From assembly GCA_027490255.1 (NCBI GenBank), contig JAIXYM010000015.1, positions 1 to 40,359 of the forward strand: DNA of 40,359 nt. The letters are read 5' to 3'. Each line of letters begins with the position of its first letter. Positions within the stretch are counted from its first letter, which is position 1. Of the stretch, positions 1 to 9,227 are shown piece by piece. The notes under the pieces are model-generated. The model had not been told where the DNA came from and did not search any database. It saw only the letters and a list, made by a program, of their open reading frames with translations. A program made the position numbers and the translations under genes. This stretch comes from Oxalobacteraceae bacterium (GTDB taxonomy: Bacteria; Pseudomonadota; Gammaproteobacteria; Burkholderiales; Burkholderiaceae_D).

Positions 1-91
1 CTCTATTCTTTGATTTTTCGACGATTTTTTCGACTTGATTAAATTCGGCGGCTTTGGATTTTTTTACGATACTGCCAGATGCGGTACTCAT
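1..91 (-). CDS. Start of an unknown protein, cut by the window edge
   Basis: Thirty codons are visible on the minus strand from an ATG at 89-91 to the left edge. The start is supported by AGGAG at 100-104, eight bases upstream. The visible residues are Ser-, Lys- and Glu-rich (begins MSTASGSIVKKSKAAEF, then NQVEKIVEKSKNR), which suggests a charged, helical N-terminus. The DNA upstream (about 100-240) is very AT-rich, as expected for a promoter region. I do not recognise the family. It is transcribed in the same direction as the LRR gene at 652-2136, but 560 bases separate them, so they are probably not one transcript. Confidence 0.55.
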   Translation of the reverse strand, partial: MSTASGSIVKKSKAAEFNQVEKIVEKSKNR

Positions 92-651
92 TGGATAAAC
101 TCCTAAAATGATTGAAAATAAAATTGCGTTTTGGAAATTTTTTGTGCACAACAGGAGTTTGAGTAACCAAGTCCCCTCGGTTATATCCTTACTTTTCAAA
201 TATTTTTATTAAATTTTTATAAGTAGCTATGAGTTCAAAATAAAGCAGCAATTTTTTCTGAAAGCGCGTGCATGAGCTTGTCGACACAAGGAATAAGGAA
301 GATTGGCTTTAATTCTATTCAGATGCCCTAAATTTCTGCCAAATAGACCCACTCAAGGATTGCAAAGCAGATCACTACTCAGATTAAGGGGCACACAAGG
401 GCATCGCTTTAATGCCGGTCTTGGAAAAATCATCTGAATCGCCGGAACATCACGGAATTAGCCAGGATTTTGGTTGCGAATGATTTCTGGAGAAGATCTG
501 AGAGTGATGAATCTGTTAACACGGCCGCTCCGCTCAAGCGACCGTGTTTGCTTACAAGTTTGAGGCCATCAAATAAATGTGCCCATCACGTCACACAGAG
601 GCCTACTAAATGATAGCCCCCGTCCTGTGATGACGATGGCTTCCGATCGAG
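92..651. other. 560-base intergenic region, AT-rich, no gene seen
   Basis: No reading frame here has a convincing start and coding character. 100-240 is AT-rich and probably carries the promoter of the minus-strand gene at the left edge. 518-548 holds a hairpin listed separately. 583-642 contains an imperfect inverted repeat (GTCACACAG against CTGTGATGAC) just past the stop of the LRR gene; it has no T-tract. The rest shows nothing I can name. Confidence 0.5.
518..548 (-). terminator. 12-bp hairpin downstream of the LRR gene
   Basis: AACACGGCCGCT (518-529) and AGCGACCGTGTT (537-548) pair over 12 positions with one mismatch and a 7-base loop. Read as minus-strand RNA the mismatch becomes a G-U wobble, which favours a role for a minus transcript such as that of the LRR gene ending at 652. 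There is no clear T-tract after the stem, so an intrinsic terminator is only a possibility. Confidence 0.35.
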
Positions 652-2136
652 TCAGGTTGATTGGTAATCATCATCGCTCTGCTCTGACTCAACGTTGTCA
701 AATTTGATTAGTGGATGTGAACGAGAAATATTCATGTTTGCAGTAATGCAAATAGTCACGTGAGGGTTTTCTTTCATAAATCCACACAGAAGATCGGCAG
801 ACAAATCATTCAGATTGCAACCTGTTAGATTCACGTGGCGTAAGGACGACTTCCCGGCTAAGGAATCGACTAGCACTGCGATCAATGATTCGCTTTTACC
901 GTTGAGACTTGAAAGAAGATTCTTCGAAAGATCTAGACTTTCCAAAGCCACATTGACTCGCAATGCCTTAGCTACAGGCAACAGTACAGTGGAATTCATG
1001 CTATTTCTGGATAAGTTCAAATGCTGCAATTTTTCATTCGACCCAATAAATTCAGCGAGATTCATTGCGTAGGTAGCCATCAACGCGATATCGCTGCCTA
1101 TGTCGGTATTGTGATAATCGTAGCCAGAAACAAGGAATGAAAAACCAAGATCAAGGCTTTTGATAGCGCCCAGACCGTCTTTGCAATCCGCCAGCGTCTG
1201 AGCAAGGGGCGCAAGGAATGTTTTGAAAGGTTGGTTCAAACATTTAAGGCCAAAAGAAACGGAAGATCGGCCTTCACTTTTGGAAAACGTCTTGAGGCTT
1301 TTGCACAAAGCATCTGACAATTCCTTTCTTTCAAAGAAATCATATTTCCATTGCGATATTTTTTTAGCTCCATTTTTATAGCCGCGTGCTTTACGCTCAT
1401 TCACCTTTCCCGACCAAAGATTAATGTGGCCAGGATGCTGATGGCTTGAGAATTTATAGGAATCGTGAGAGACGTCAAGAATAAATTCTTTTACTTGCTC
1501 ACTTTCCAGTAAATTTATTAGCGCATGCTGACGCATTCCTTGCGGAAAGTAAGCTACTTTTTTCTTGTCATACAAATCTGACGTTGAAAGATTTACTTGT
1601 ACATGGCGATAAGTACGGAACAATTCTTTTGAAGCTAGATCGAAGCGGATTTTTCTTTGCTTTTCCCCTTTTGCAAAAGTCGCCAATATGGGAAGTGCAT
1701 TTCTGGTACTTGCAAGGCACACAGCTGGAAGAGCGTTCAGTACCTCAATCACTTCTATATGGTGCGCTTTGCTGATTCTAGCGTAGTGACGAAGATTGAT
1801 AGCCTGCTCTTTTGGTGAGGCATTTTCATCGGCAATGTGGTTGGAAGAAAAATAGGAACGCAAGTCCGAAGGAAAGTCTTGCAAAAGGTGTTCGCGCGTC
1901 ACCATAACAGGGGCTATCTGCGTGGTGGTGGTGCTAGTGGTGGCCGTGCTAGTGGTAGTTGTGGCACCGCCAGACATATTTTGCGCTGTTGTCTTTCTCG
2001 TCGAACCTGACGACCCACCGTTACTTTGAATGCCGTCGTTATCAGAATCATTACTCGACCAGCTTGCAGTGGATTCGACGATGGAATCATCACTATACGA
2101 AGAGCCGTGCGAACGACGGACAGTTGGAAAACTCAT
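652..2136 (-). CDS. Leucine-rich-repeat protein with F-box-like segment (putative effector)
   Basis: A 494-residue protein of unproven function. The frame can be extended to a TTG at 2160, but the ATG at 2136 is preceded by GGTGA at 5 bases, so I start there. Residues 1-80 are low-complexity (Ser/Asn/Asp, then a Thr tract at about 57-72). Residues about 86-140 (FPSDLRSYF... then LRHYARISKAHH) resemble a degenerate F-box. Repeats of the ribonuclease-inhibitor type follow: LDLGFSFL (about 328), LQHLNLSRNSM (370), LESLDLSKNLL (398), LRHVNLTGCNL (432). The tail is acidic. No signal peptide or membrane segment is seen. A similar protein is encoded at 5757-7097, on the other side of valS. F-box plus LRR is typical of eukaryotic ubiquitin-ligase adaptors and of bacterial effectors that mimic them; assigning that role here is inference. 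The gene is AT-richer than valS, which suggests acquisition. Confidence 0.75.
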   Translation of the reverse strand: MSFPTVRRSHGSSYSDDSIVESTASWSSNDSDNDGIQSNGGSSGSTRKTTAQNMSGGATTTTSTATTSTTTTQIAPVMVTREHLLQDFPSDLRSYFSSNHIADENASPKEQAINLRHYARISKAHHIEVIEVLNALPAVCLASTRNALPILATFAKGEKQRKIRFDLASKELFRTYRHVQVNLSTSDLYDKKKVAYFPQGMRQHALINLLESEQVKEFILDVSHDSYKFSSHQHPGHINLWSGKVNERKARGYKNGAKKISQWKYDFFERKELSDALCKSLKTFSKSEGRSSVSFGLKCLNQPFKTFLAPLAQTLADCKDGLGAIKSLDLGFSFLVSGYDYHNTDIGSDIALMATYAMNLAEFIGSNEKLQHLNLSRNSMNSTVLLPVAKALRVNVALESLDLSKNLLSSLNGKSESLIAVLVDSLAGKSSLRHVNLTGCNLNDLSADLLCGFMKENPHVTICITANMNISRSHPLIKFDNVESEQSDDDYQST

Positions 2137-2440
2137 ATTGATCACCCCCACCCATTTCAAAAAAAAGGCAAACGTCCATCGACATATTGCCTAAGACTTC
2201 GACAACGGCACTTTGGTCACTCTGTCGCACAACAGGTTCCAATTTTTCTTCTTTATAGCCATGCTCTCCATCTTCAGCTAAACACTTGCCAACCCCGGAT
2301 AAAAATTGCTGATTTGATATTCGAAAATTGATTCCAAATTTCGCACCACGCGAAACGCAGCCCACCCCATGTCGATTCAGTGACCAGCACACCGCTTATA
2401 ATCTGTGGTTTCGCAAATTCACCGGAATCTCTGCAAAATC
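2137..2440. other. 304-base spacer between divergent LRR gene and valS
   Basis: Reading frames here overlap the LRR start in another frame and look like shadows. The left part must hold the promoter of the minus-strand LRR gene, although I see no strong consensus. The right end holds the valS promoter listed separately. Confidence 0.5.
2397..2402 (+). promoter_or_regulatory. Perfect -10 element of the valS promoter
   Basis: TATAAT at 2397-2402; the -35 region near 2374-2379 is weak. The expected transcription start (about 2408-2409) lies downstream of the GTG at 2405 that opens the longest valS frame, so the GTG would not be in the mRNA. This supports the ATG at 2441 as the valS start. Confidence 0.55.
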
Positions 2441-5263
2441 ATGGAATTAGCCAAGGCCTTTGAGCCCACCGAGATCGAACAGTACTGGCGCACCGAATGG
2501 GAAAAGCGCGGCTACTTCACCGCCACGTTGGATGAGGGCAAACCCTCGTTCTCCATTCAGCTGCCGCCACCCAATGTGACCGGCACGCTGCACATGGGGC
2601 ATGCGTTCAATCAGACCATCATGGACGGCCTGACGCGTTATTACCGTATGCGCGGCCATAACACCGCGTGGATACCCGGCACCGATCATGCGGGCATTGC
2701 GACTCAGATCGTGGTGGAGCGCCAGCTGGATGCACAAAAAATCTCGCGCCATGATCTCGGTCGCGAAAAATTTCTGGAAAAAGTCTGGCAGTGGAAAGAA
2801 CACTCCGGCTCCACCATTACGGGACAGATGCGCCGCATGGGTGCGTCCAACGACTGGAGCCGTGAATACTTCACGATGGACGACAAAATGTCGAAAGCCG
2901 TCACCGAAGTTTTCGTTCGTCTGCATGAGCAGGGGCTGATTTATCGCGGCAAGCGTTTGGTGAACTGGGATCCAGTGCTGGGCACGGCAGTATCGGATCT
3001 GGAAGTGGTCTCCGAAGAAGAAGACGGCAGCATGTGGCATATCCGCTATCCCTTCGTCGATGGCAGCGGGCATATGACGGTGGCCACCACGCGACCAGAA
3101 ACTTTACTAGGCGATGTGGCGGTAGCTGTTGATCCTACCGATGAGCGCTATGTCGCGTTCGTGGGCAAATCGCTGAAGCTGCCTTTGACGGACCGCGAAA
3201 TTCCGGTGATCGCCGACAGCTATGTCGATAAAGCTTTCGGTACTGGCTGCGTGAAGATCACGCCTGCGCATGATTTCAATGACTATGCATTGGGTCAGCG
3301 CCACAGCCTGGCGCAAATTAGTATCTTGACGCTGGATGCGAAGATCAATGACAACGCTCCTGCTGCTTATCAGGGCATGGATCGCTTTGCTGCACGTAAG
3401 CAGATCGTCGCTGATCTGGATGCACAAGGCCTGCTGGAACTGGTCAAGCCGCACAAACTGATGGTGCCGCGCGGTGACCGTACCGGTGTGGTGATTGAGC
3501 CTATGCTCACTGATCAGTGGTTTGTCGCAATGAGCAAAGCTGCACCGGCTGACACCCATTTCCCGGGCAAGTCGATTGCCGAAGTCGCGCTCGACAAGGT
3601 GGCGCAGGGCGAAGTGAAATTCGTACCTGAGAACTGGACCACCACCTACAACCAGTGGCTCAATAATATTCAGGATTGGTGTATTTCACGTCAGCTCTGG
3701 TGGGGTCATCAGATTCCGGCGTGGTATGACGACACGGGCACTTTTTATGTTGCGCGCAATGAAGATGAGGCCAAAGCGAAAGCCGCCGCTGCCGGTTATC
3801 ACGGCACGCTCACGCGCGAAGCGGATGTGTTGGATACCTGGTTCTCATCTGCGCTGGTGCCCTTCTCCTCGCTGGGCTGGCCGGAAGAAACCCCCGACTA
3901 CAAGTTGTTTCTGCCCTCCACTGTGTTGGTGACGGGCTTCGACATTATTTTCTTCTGGGTCGCGCGCATGGTGATGATGACCACGCACTTCACCGGCAAA
4001 GTGCCCTTCAAAACCGTGTATGTACACGGGCTGGTGCGCGACGCACAAGGACAGAAAATGTCCAAATCCAAAGGCAATACGCTGGATCCGATTGATCTGA
4101 TTGACGGTATCGGTGTCGATGAACTCGTAGCCAAGCGTACCGCCGGATTGATGAATCCCAAGCAAGCGGCGAGCATTGAAAAGGCTACTCGCAAGGAATT
4201 CGCGGGTGGTATCGCGGCGTATGGTACCGATGCACTGCGCTTCACGATGGCAAGCTATGCATCACTCGGTCGCAATATCAACTTTGATCTGAGTCGCTGC
4301 GAAGGCTATCGAAACTTCTGTAACAAGTTGTGGAACGCGACGCGCTTTGTGTTGATGAATACCGAGGGCAAGGACTGCGGACTCAAACCACACACTAAGG
4401 AAGAATGCGCAACGAGCGGCTATCTCGAATTCTCTCAAGCAGATCGCTGGATCGTATCTATCCTACAGCGCACCGAGGCAGATGTCGAAAAGGGTTATGG
4501 CGACTATCGTTTCGATAACATTTCATCAGCCATTTACAAATTCATCTGGGATGAATACTGCGACTGGTATCTCGAAGTCGCCAAGGTGCAGATTCAGCAT
4601 GGGAACGAAGCGCAGCAACGCGCCACACGGCGGACCCTGCTGCGCGTACTGGAAACGGTACTCAGACTCGCGCACCCGATTATTCCTTTCATCACCGAGC
4701 AGCTATGGCAAACGGTCGCGCCGCTGGCGGGACGTACCATCACGGCGGGTGACTCAATCATGATGCAGGCGTATCCAATGCCTGAGCTACAAAAGATCGA
4801 CGAGCAGTCCGAAGCTTGGATGACAGAGCTGAAATCACTGACCGATGCCTGCCGTAATCTGCGCGGCGAAATGCAACTCTCGCCGGCACTGAAAGTACCG
4901 CTGCTTATCGAAGGTGCTGACCATGCGCGTCTGCAAAGTTTTGCACCCTACCTGCAGGCATTGGCCAAGCTCTCTGAAGTGCAGGTCGTTGATACATTGC
5001 CTGAATCGCCCGCTCCCGTCTCAGTGGCAGGCAGCACGCGACTAATGCTCAAGGTGGAGATTGATATCGCTGCCGAGCGCGAGCGGTTGAACAAGGAAGT
5101 GCTGCGACTCGAAGGCGAAATCACCAAGGCGAATGCCAAACTGGGCAACGAGAGTTTTGTCGCACGCGCACCGGCGCAAGTCGTCGAACAAGAAAAAGAA
5201 CGCGTACAGAATTTCAGCGCGACCTTAGAAAAATTACGCGAACAACTAGCAAAACTAAAATAA
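2441..5263 (+). CDS. valS: Valyl-tRNA synthetase
   Basis: Class I aminoacyl-tRNA synthetase that charges tRNA-Val in the cytoplasm, 940 residues from the ATG at 2441, close to the usual bacterial length. The HIGH-type motif appears as GTLHMGH near the N-terminus and the KMSKS motif as [10 protein letters not shown] in the middle. The segment between carries the editing (CP1) domain, with [10 protein letters not shown] and [13 protein letters not shown]. The last about 70 residues (charged, [15 protein letters not shown] and so on) form the C-terminal coiled-coil arm of ValRS. I chose ATG 2441 over GTG 2405 because the family begins MELAK-like and the promoter lies too close to 2405. DUF2147 follows after 17 bases and is probably cotranscribed. 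Both sides of this pair are flanked by minus-strand LRR genes. Confidence 0.97.
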   Translation: MELAKAFEPTEIEQYWRTEWEKRGYFTATLDEGKPSFSIQLPPPNVTGTLHMGHAFNQTIMDGLTRYYRMRGHNTAWIPGTDHAGIATQIVVERQLDAQKISRHDLGREKFLEKVWQWKEHSGSTITGQMRRMGASNDWSREYFTMDDKMSKAVTEVFVRLHEQGLIYRGKRLVNWDPVLGTAVSDLEVVSEEEDGSMWHIRYPFVDGSGHMTVATTRPETLLGDVAVAVDPTDERYVAFVGKSLKLPLTDREIPVIADSYVDKAFGTGCVKITPAHDFNDYALGQRHSLAQISILTLDAKINDNAPAAYQGMDRFAARKQIVADLDAQGLLELVKPHKLMVPRGDRTGVVIEPMLTDQWFVAMSKAAPADTHFPGKSIAEVALDKVAQGEVKFVPENWTTTYNQWLNNIQDWCISRQLWWGHQIPAWYDDTGTFYVARNEDEAKAKAAAAGYHGTLTREADVLDTWFSSALVPFSSLGWPEETPDYKLFLPSTVLVTGFDIIFFWVARMVMMTTHFTGKVPFKTVYVHGLVRDAQGQKMSKSKGNTLDPIDLIDGIGVDELVAKRTAGLMNPKQAASIEKATRKEFAGGIAAYGTDALRFTMASYASLGRNINFDLSRCEGYRNFCNKLWNATRFVLMNTEGKDCGLKPHTKEECATSGYLEFSQADRWIVSILQRTEADVEKGYGDYRFDNISSAIYKFIWDEYCDWYLEVAKVQIQHGNEAQQRATRRTLLRVLETVLRLAHPIIPFITEQLWQTVAPLAGRTITAGDSIMMQAYPMPELQKIDEQSEAWMTELKSLTDACRNLRGEMQLSPALKVPLLIEGADHARLQSFAPYLQALAKLSEVQVVDTLPESPAPVSVAGSTRLMLKVEIDIAAERERLNKEVLRLEGEITKANAKLGNESFVARAPAQVVEQEKERVQNFSATLEKLREQLAKLK

Positions 5264-5280
5264 ACAGCAAGGAGACCAAC

Positions 5281-5721
5281 ATGCGCACACGAATTCTGCT
5301 TCTGATTGCACTGGGACTGATATCAACGCTCGCTGCAGCCACTGACAATCCTGTCGGACTATGGCGCACTATTGATGATAAATCTGGTAAAGAAAAATCG
5401 CTGGTGCGTGTTTCTGAATCTAATGGTCAGCTGCAGATCACCGTTGAAAAACTCTTCCGCGAACCCGGTGAGGAGCCTAATCCGCTGTGCGACAAATGTC
5501 CGGGTGAGAAAAAAAATAAACCCGTCATCGGCATGCAGATCGGCAGCGGGCTGAAGAAAGATGGCGATGTCTGGTCAGGCGGCGAGATCCTTGATCCACA
5601 AAACGGCAAGACCTATAAGTGCAAGGTCTGGCTGGAAGACAAAGGAAAGAAACTGAACGTGCGAGGCTTTATTGGCGTATCGGTGCTGGGGCGTACTCAG
5701 GTTTGGGTGCGCGAAGAGTAG
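5281..5721 (+). CDS. DUF2147 family exported protein
   Basis: A 146-residue protein with a Sec signal peptide (about residues 1-20, cleavage after LAAA), then the DUF2147 pattern: PVGLWRTIDDKSGK near the mature N-terminus, GGEILDPQNGKTYKCK in the middle and LNVRGFIGVSVLGRTQVW at the end. Family members are small periplasmic beta-rich proteins of unknown function. The insert with CDKCPGEKK holds a CxxC pair. The ATG at 5281 has a strong AAGGAGA ribosome-binding site, 17 bases after the valS stop, so it is probably the second gene of that operon. It converges with the broken LRR gene, whose stop is 36 bases away. Confidence 0.88.
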   Translation: MRTRILLLIALGLISTLAAATDNPVGLWRTIDDKSGKEKSLVRVSESNGQLQITVEKLFREPGEEPNPLCDKCPGEKKNKPVIGMQIGSGLKKDGDVWSGGEILDPQNGKTYKCKVWLEDKGKKLNVRGFIGVSVLGRTQVWVREE

Positions 5722-5733
5722 TTTCTTCGCGCA
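5708..5733. terminator. 10-bp perfect hairpin over the DUF2147 stop codon
   Basis: TGCGCGAAGA (5708-5717) pairs perfectly with TCTTCGCGCA (5724-5733) around a 6-base loop that carries most of the TAG stop. It lies between convergent genes, so a transcript-end structure is plausible. No T-tract follows on either strand, so a role in mRNA 3'-end stability is as likely as intrinsic termination. Confidence 0.4.
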
Positions 5734-5756
5734 GATCAGCATGGTTGGTAGACTCT

Positions 5757-6701
5757 TCACAGCTTCGTCTGCTCTGCGCTAAAGTCGTTATTCATTGCGC
5801 TAACGTCTATTTCTGCTGGGTCTTGCGGATAGCGTCCAATTTGAAAAATGGCACCAAAAGACACTGCCCTTAATTCTATTCCCCAATTACCGGTCACGAC
5901 CGCGCCTAGTTCAGGATCATTTTTGGTGAATTCCTCAATATTTTCTATTCCTTGACGAACAGCACCTCGAATAATCTCATCATCAGCTACATCATCGTAA
6001 GAATTATTAAATAATCTTACCTCTCGGATTGATGCAATCACTTTCTGATCTGGTTCTGCGCCGGGTATAAATGCCTTTATTACTGCCGCCACACCATTCG
6101 CAGATAAGTGGTTGAAGCGCAAGTCAAGATGCTCAAGAACGCTTGATTGCGCGATCGCTTGTTTTAATTCTTGAGCGGCCGTATCGTTGAAGCCAACATT
6201 CGATAGATAACAATGCGTCAAAGGGCCTCCACACGCGAATAGCTGTATCACCTCCTTGTGATTATCTTTGTCTTCGAAAAGAGGGTTTTCGCTAAGGTCC
6301 AGCCGGTAAATCGTCGGGTTGGCCGCCATGCATTCAATCAAAGGAGCCAAGTCTTTGCTGACGAGGTGATTACTTGATATGTCAAACACAATAGGACAAC
6401 TGACAGGGATGTTTTTCAGGCAAGGAATAACTTCGTTTAAAACACGCTCGCGCCCAATATTCTTTGCATCCAGCTTAACGACTTTTCCTTGGATCGACGA
6501 GATCAATGGCCCCACTTCCGAGCCCCATGTAAACGTCTTGAAATCTATCTGAATTCCTTCAAACTGATCAAAAATCTGAAGGTCAGGTCCTTGATTTGCG
6601 GTACTGGATGAGTTTGAAGAATGAAATGACGTACCTAATTCGGCGATTAGGGATTTTGATTTTGAAAAATCTTCGCGCAATTTGTCACAATTTGCTTTCA
6701 A
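5757..6701 (-). CDS. C-terminal LRR part of the interrupted effector-like gene
   Basis: Up to 314 residues if translation restarts at the TTG at 6701, which has AGGAA nine bases upstream. Leucine-rich repeats of the ribonuclease-inhibitor type recur about every 28-30 residues: VVKLDAKNIG (about 74), PIVFDISSNHL (103), IYRLDLSENPL (131), LTHCYLSNVGF (161), LEHLDLRFNHL (189), IREVRLFNNSY (225). The tail after about 240 has no repeats. No signal peptide is seen. Whether this half is made as a separate protein is unknown; the frame upstream of the TTG is open back to the amber codon, as expected for one original gene. Confidence 0.6.
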   Translation of the reverse strand: MKANCDKLREDFSKSKSLIAELGTSFHSSNSSSTANQGPDLQIFDQFEGIQIDFKTFTWGSEVGPLISSIQGKVVKLDAKNIGRERVLNEVIPCLKNIPVSCPIVFDISSNHLVSKDLAPLIECMAANPTIYRLDLSENPLFEDKDNHKEVIQLFACGGPLTHCYLSNVGFNDTAAQELKQAIAQSSVLEHLDLRFNHLSANGVAAVIKAFIPGAEPDQKVIASIREVRLFNNSYDDVADDEIIRGAVRQGIENIEEFTKNDPELGAVVTGNWGIELRAVSFGAIFQIGRYPQDPAEIDVSAMNNDFSAEQTKL

Positions 6702-6719
6702 ATTTTTTGCTTCCTGTTT

Positions 6720-7097
6720 CTATTCCGGATGTGTGAAGGCAAATATCTCAGGCCGCAGCACAGCGCCATTGGGGTGATTTTTGAGAAACTCTTGAAAGGA
6801 ATGGCGCTGGCTAATACTGACCGATCCAAAATGGAGTACTGCTCGTAACGCATCTTTTCTGGCTGTGCCATGGCTTTGAAAGACTTGTTGCGTTAGCACA
6901 TCGAATATTCGGAAAATAATATCCGTAGGGACGACTTCCCATTCAAGACCCGTACCGTCTTTTTCTCGTGGCTTGATAGTCGGTTTGTTTTGATCGGTTC
7001 GATTAGCGGATGAGTTTTCATCAATGGATGGGTTTCCATTAATTTGCGTTGATGGCGCGCCTGCTTGGCCGCCCCCACCTGTCACAGAGCTTTTCAC
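6720..7097 (-). CDS. N-terminal F-box-like part of the interrupted gene
   Basis: 125 residues from a GTG at 7097, preceded by AAGGGA at about 7 bases. Residues 1-45 are Gly/Ser/Asn-rich. Residues about 53-110 read WEVVPTDIIFRIFDVLTQQ, then ALRAVLHFGSVSISQRHSF. This resembles the F-box pattern of a Pro, amphipathic helix, leucines and a basic/aromatic end, and it lines up with the segment at residues 86-140 of the protein at 652-2136. The frame ends FTHPE-stop. If only this half is made, it would be an F-box-like module without its substrate-binding repeats. The F-box call is weak by eye. Confidence 0.55.
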   Translation of the reverse strand: MKSSVTGGGGQAGAPSTQINGNPSIDENSSANRTDQNKPTIKPREKDGTGLEWEVVPTDIIFRIFDVLTQQVFQSHGTARKDALRAVLHFGSVSISQRHSFQEFLKNHPNGAVLRPEIFAFTHPE

Positions 7098-7298
7098 TAT
7101 GATTTCCCTTCAGGGTATAGACGCACCTACGGACGGGTGCACACGGATCTGTGTGACCGGGCATGAAAAAAAGATCCGGAGAAGAGATACTGCCGATGTA
7201 TTAATTAGCCGCACTCATTGGGCGACAGGCTGGGTCGAGTGAAGGTCAGACAGGCCGAACAAGAGGGTGATTGAAAGGCCTTAAGAACTTGTAGCGTC

Positions 7299-8360
7299 TT
7301 AAGACTGAGACTCCCACAAATCTCCGTTAGTACTGGTGCGAGGGGCAGCCACACCAAAGTGCTTGTATGCCGCTGGCGTTGCAATGCGCCCGCGCGGCGT
7401 GCGCTGCAAATACCCCTGCTGGATTAGATAAGGCTCAAGCACATCTTCGATGGTGTCGCGCTCTTCGCCGATGGCGGCGGCAAGATTGTCCAGACCGACA
7501 GGTCCGCCGCTGAATTTGAATAGCACCGCTTCGAGCAGCTTGCGGTCCATCAGATCAAACCCCACCGGATCAACGTCTAGCATCTTCAGTGCGGCATCTG
7601 CTATCGCACTGGTGATTTCGCCCTTGCCTTTGACTTCCGCGTAATCACGCACACGACGCAGAAGTCGGTTTGCGATACGCGGCGTGCCGCGACTGCGGCG
7701 GGCAATTTCAATCGCACCATCGCCGACGATCACGGCATTGAGCAAAGATGCGCTGCGGGTGACGATACGCGCTAATTCTTCCGGGGTATAAAACTCCAGT
7801 CGGGACACGATACCGAAGCGGTCACGCAGTGGATTGGTGAGCATACCGGCGCGCGTCGTGGCGCCGACCAGCGTGAAGGGTTGCAGATCAAGTCGCACCG
7901 AACGCGCGGCCGGACCTTCGCCGATCATGATATCGATCTGGTAATCCTCGAGCGCTGGATAAAGAATTTCTTCAACCACCGGTGAGAGCCGGTGAATCTC
8001 GTCGATGAACAGCACGTCATTGGCTTCGAGATTGGTCAGCAAGGCCGCGAGATCGCCAGCACGCTCAAGCACTGGGCCCGAGGTCTGCCGCAGGTTGACA
8101 CCCATTTCACGCGCAATGATGTGCGCCAGCGTCGTCTTGCCTAAGCCGGGTGGGCCAAACAACAAGGTGTGGTCCAGTGCTTCGCCACGATTACGCGCAG
8201 CGGTGATAAAAATTTCCAGCTGCTCGCGAATTTTTTCCTGACCCACGTAGTCGTCGAGCTTGTGAGGACGTAAGGCACGCTCGATCGCCTCTTCGTTGGG
8301 CGACACCGGGGTGGCGGCAATAATGCGCTGCTCGCTGAAATCGTCGGTCTGTATGCTCAT
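7299..8360 (-). CDS. ruvB: Holliday junction branch-migration ATPase RuvB
   Basis: 353 residues from the ATG at 8360. AAA+ motor that drives branch migration of Holliday junctions with RuvA. The sequence shows Walker [10 protein letters not shown], Walker B LFIDEIHR, sensor [19 protein letters not shown], and the C-terminal winged-helix domain with RTPRGR. The frame extends to a TTG at 8393 that overlaps the ruvA stop, adding 11 residues; family members begin MSIQTD-like, so I prefer the inner ATG, although neither has a strong ribosome-binding site. It lies directly after ruvA and is part of the ruvC-ruvA-ruvB minus-strand group. Confidence 0.96.
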   Translation of the reverse strand: MSIQTDDFSEQRIIAATPVSPNEEAIERALRPHKLDDYVGQEKIREQLEIFITAARNRGEALDHTLLFGPPGLGKTTLAHIIAREMGVNLRQTSGPVLERAGDLAALLTNLEANDVLFIDEIHRLSPVVEEILYPALEDYQIDIMIGEGPAARSVRLDLQPFTLVGATTRAGMLTNPLRDRFGIVSRLEFYTPEELARIVTRSASLLNAVIVGDGAIEIARRSRGTPRIANRLLRRVRDYAEVKGKGEITSAIADAALKMLDVDPVGFDLMDRKLLEAVLFKFSGGPVGLDNLAAAIGEERDTIEDVLEPYLIQQGYLQRTPRGRIATPAAYKHFGVAAPRTSTNGDLWESQS

Positions 8361-8389
8361 CACTGCATTGTAGCCTGAGGCTGGCTGGC

Positions 8390-8965
8390 TCAAGCTTTGG
8401 AAAGGGCTTTGAGCGCATGACGTATGCCGTCAGAGACGCTACTGCCAGCGGGTACTTGTTTGAGTGCGAGCGCGGCTTCTTTGTCGGAATAGCCCAGTGC
8501 AAGCAGCGCGTTCAGTATGTCGCTGTTGCTGTCTTGGGCCACTGCACCACCACTACCCAAATCAGGACCGAGCTTGCCTTTTAATTCAAGCAACAAACGC
8601 TCTGCGGTTTTTTTGCCGATGCCGGGAATTTTGGTGAGCCGACCTGCTTCCTGCAAGGTGACCGCTTGCGCGAGATCCGCAACCGACATGCCAGACAACA
8701 GGGCCAGCGCCGTACGCGCACCCACGCCACTGATTTTGATCAGTTCGCGAAACAGCTCCCGCTCCTGCGCAGAGCCAAAACCAAATAACAATTGCGCGTC
8801 TTCACGTACGACGAAGTGGGTCAGCAACACCACCTTCTCGCCTACTGACGGTAATTGATAGAAGGTGCTCATGGGGACGCTGACTTCATAGCCTACGCCC
8901 TGGCAATCGACGATTAATTGGAGAGGATTTTTATCCAGCAGGATGCCGGAGAGGCGACCGATCAT
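8390..8965 (-). CDS. ruvA: Holliday junction DNA-binding protein RuvA
   Basis: 191 residues, usual length. RuvA tetramers bind the four-way junction and load RuvB. Seen: N-terminal OB-fold ([14 protein letters not shown]...), two helix-hairpin-helix motifs ([16 protein letters not shown] and [18 protein letters not shown]), a linker, and the C-terminal RuvB-contacting helix bundle ([16 protein letters not shown]). The stop lies just before the ruvB start. A 262-base gap with a REP-like palindrome separates it from ruvC, so ruvAB may be transcribed apart from ruvC. Confidence 0.97.
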   Translation of the reverse strand: MIGRLSGILLDKNPLQLIVDCQGVGYEVSVPMSTFYQLPSVGEKVVLLTHFVVREDAQLLFGFGSAQERELFRELIKISGVGARTALALLSGMSVADLAQAVTLQEAGRLTKIPGIGKKTAERLLLELKGKLGPDLGSGGAVAQDSNSDILNALLALGYSDKEAALALKQVPAGSSVSDGIRHALKALSKA

Positions 8966-9060
8966 GGGGAATCTCTTGGGTAAATACTAGGTGCGTGGTT
9001 AAATTTTATTGGTGAATTGGTCACAAGCATCGTGCGAGCAACGAGCACCCTTCATTTAAA

Positions 9061-9095
9061 CAAAGACGCTGGATCCCGGCTTTCGCCGGGATGAC
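9061..9095 (+). repeat. REP-like palindromic element, copy 1
   Basis: A 35-base element beginning CAAAGACGCTGG with the perfect palindrome ATCCCGGC-TTTC-GCCGGGAT at 9073-9092, then GAC. It lies between ruvA and ruvC. The same element recurs at 10073, 10200 and 10327 (with CCCC/GGGG arms), and inverted at 10520. As minus-strand RNA it would fold into a stable hairpin after ruvC. Confidence 0.75.
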
Positions 9096-9227
9096 GATTT
9101 TGTGGCCAACAGTTCTTCGAAAGTCATCCCGACGCAGAAGAGTGTAGCGGGGGTGGGTCATAAAGCATGCTCCATGCTGCTTGCGCGCACAATCATAACG
9201 CAGCACCTCGCGTACTCAGCACCTGTC

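Larger units (their letters stand above)
5757..7097 (-). pseudogene. F-box-like/LRR gene interrupted by an in-frame TAG
   Basis: The two frames at 6720-7097 and 5757-6701 are in the same phase. Only the TAG at 6720-6722 and six further codons (KQEAKN) separate them. Read through, they give about 445 residues with the same architecture as the intact paralogue at 652-2136: Ser/Asn-rich N-terminus, F-box-like segment, then LRRs. The interruption falls where the paralogue reads about KGEKQ (here PE-stop-KQE), so the stop most simply replaced one sense codon. This is either a nonsense-mutated gene or one that makes two pieces: a TTG at 6701 with AGGAA upstream could restart the LRR half. A sequencing error cannot be excluded. 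Confidence 0.7.

Noticed and set aside
2093..2392. Minus-strand 99-codon frame overlapping the LRR gene start
   Set aside because: Out of frame with the LRR gene, no family resemblance, and it covers the valS promoter side; treated as a shadow.
2405..2440. GTG at 2405 as the valS start
   Set aside because: The -10 TATAAT at 2397-2402 would place the transcription start after the GTG, and the family begins at the ATG at 2441.
7280..7303. CTTAAG repeats after ruvB as a terminator
   Set aside because: Only a 7-bp AT-rich stem with a long loop and no T-tract; CTTAAG is self-complementary, so the pairing is weak evidence.
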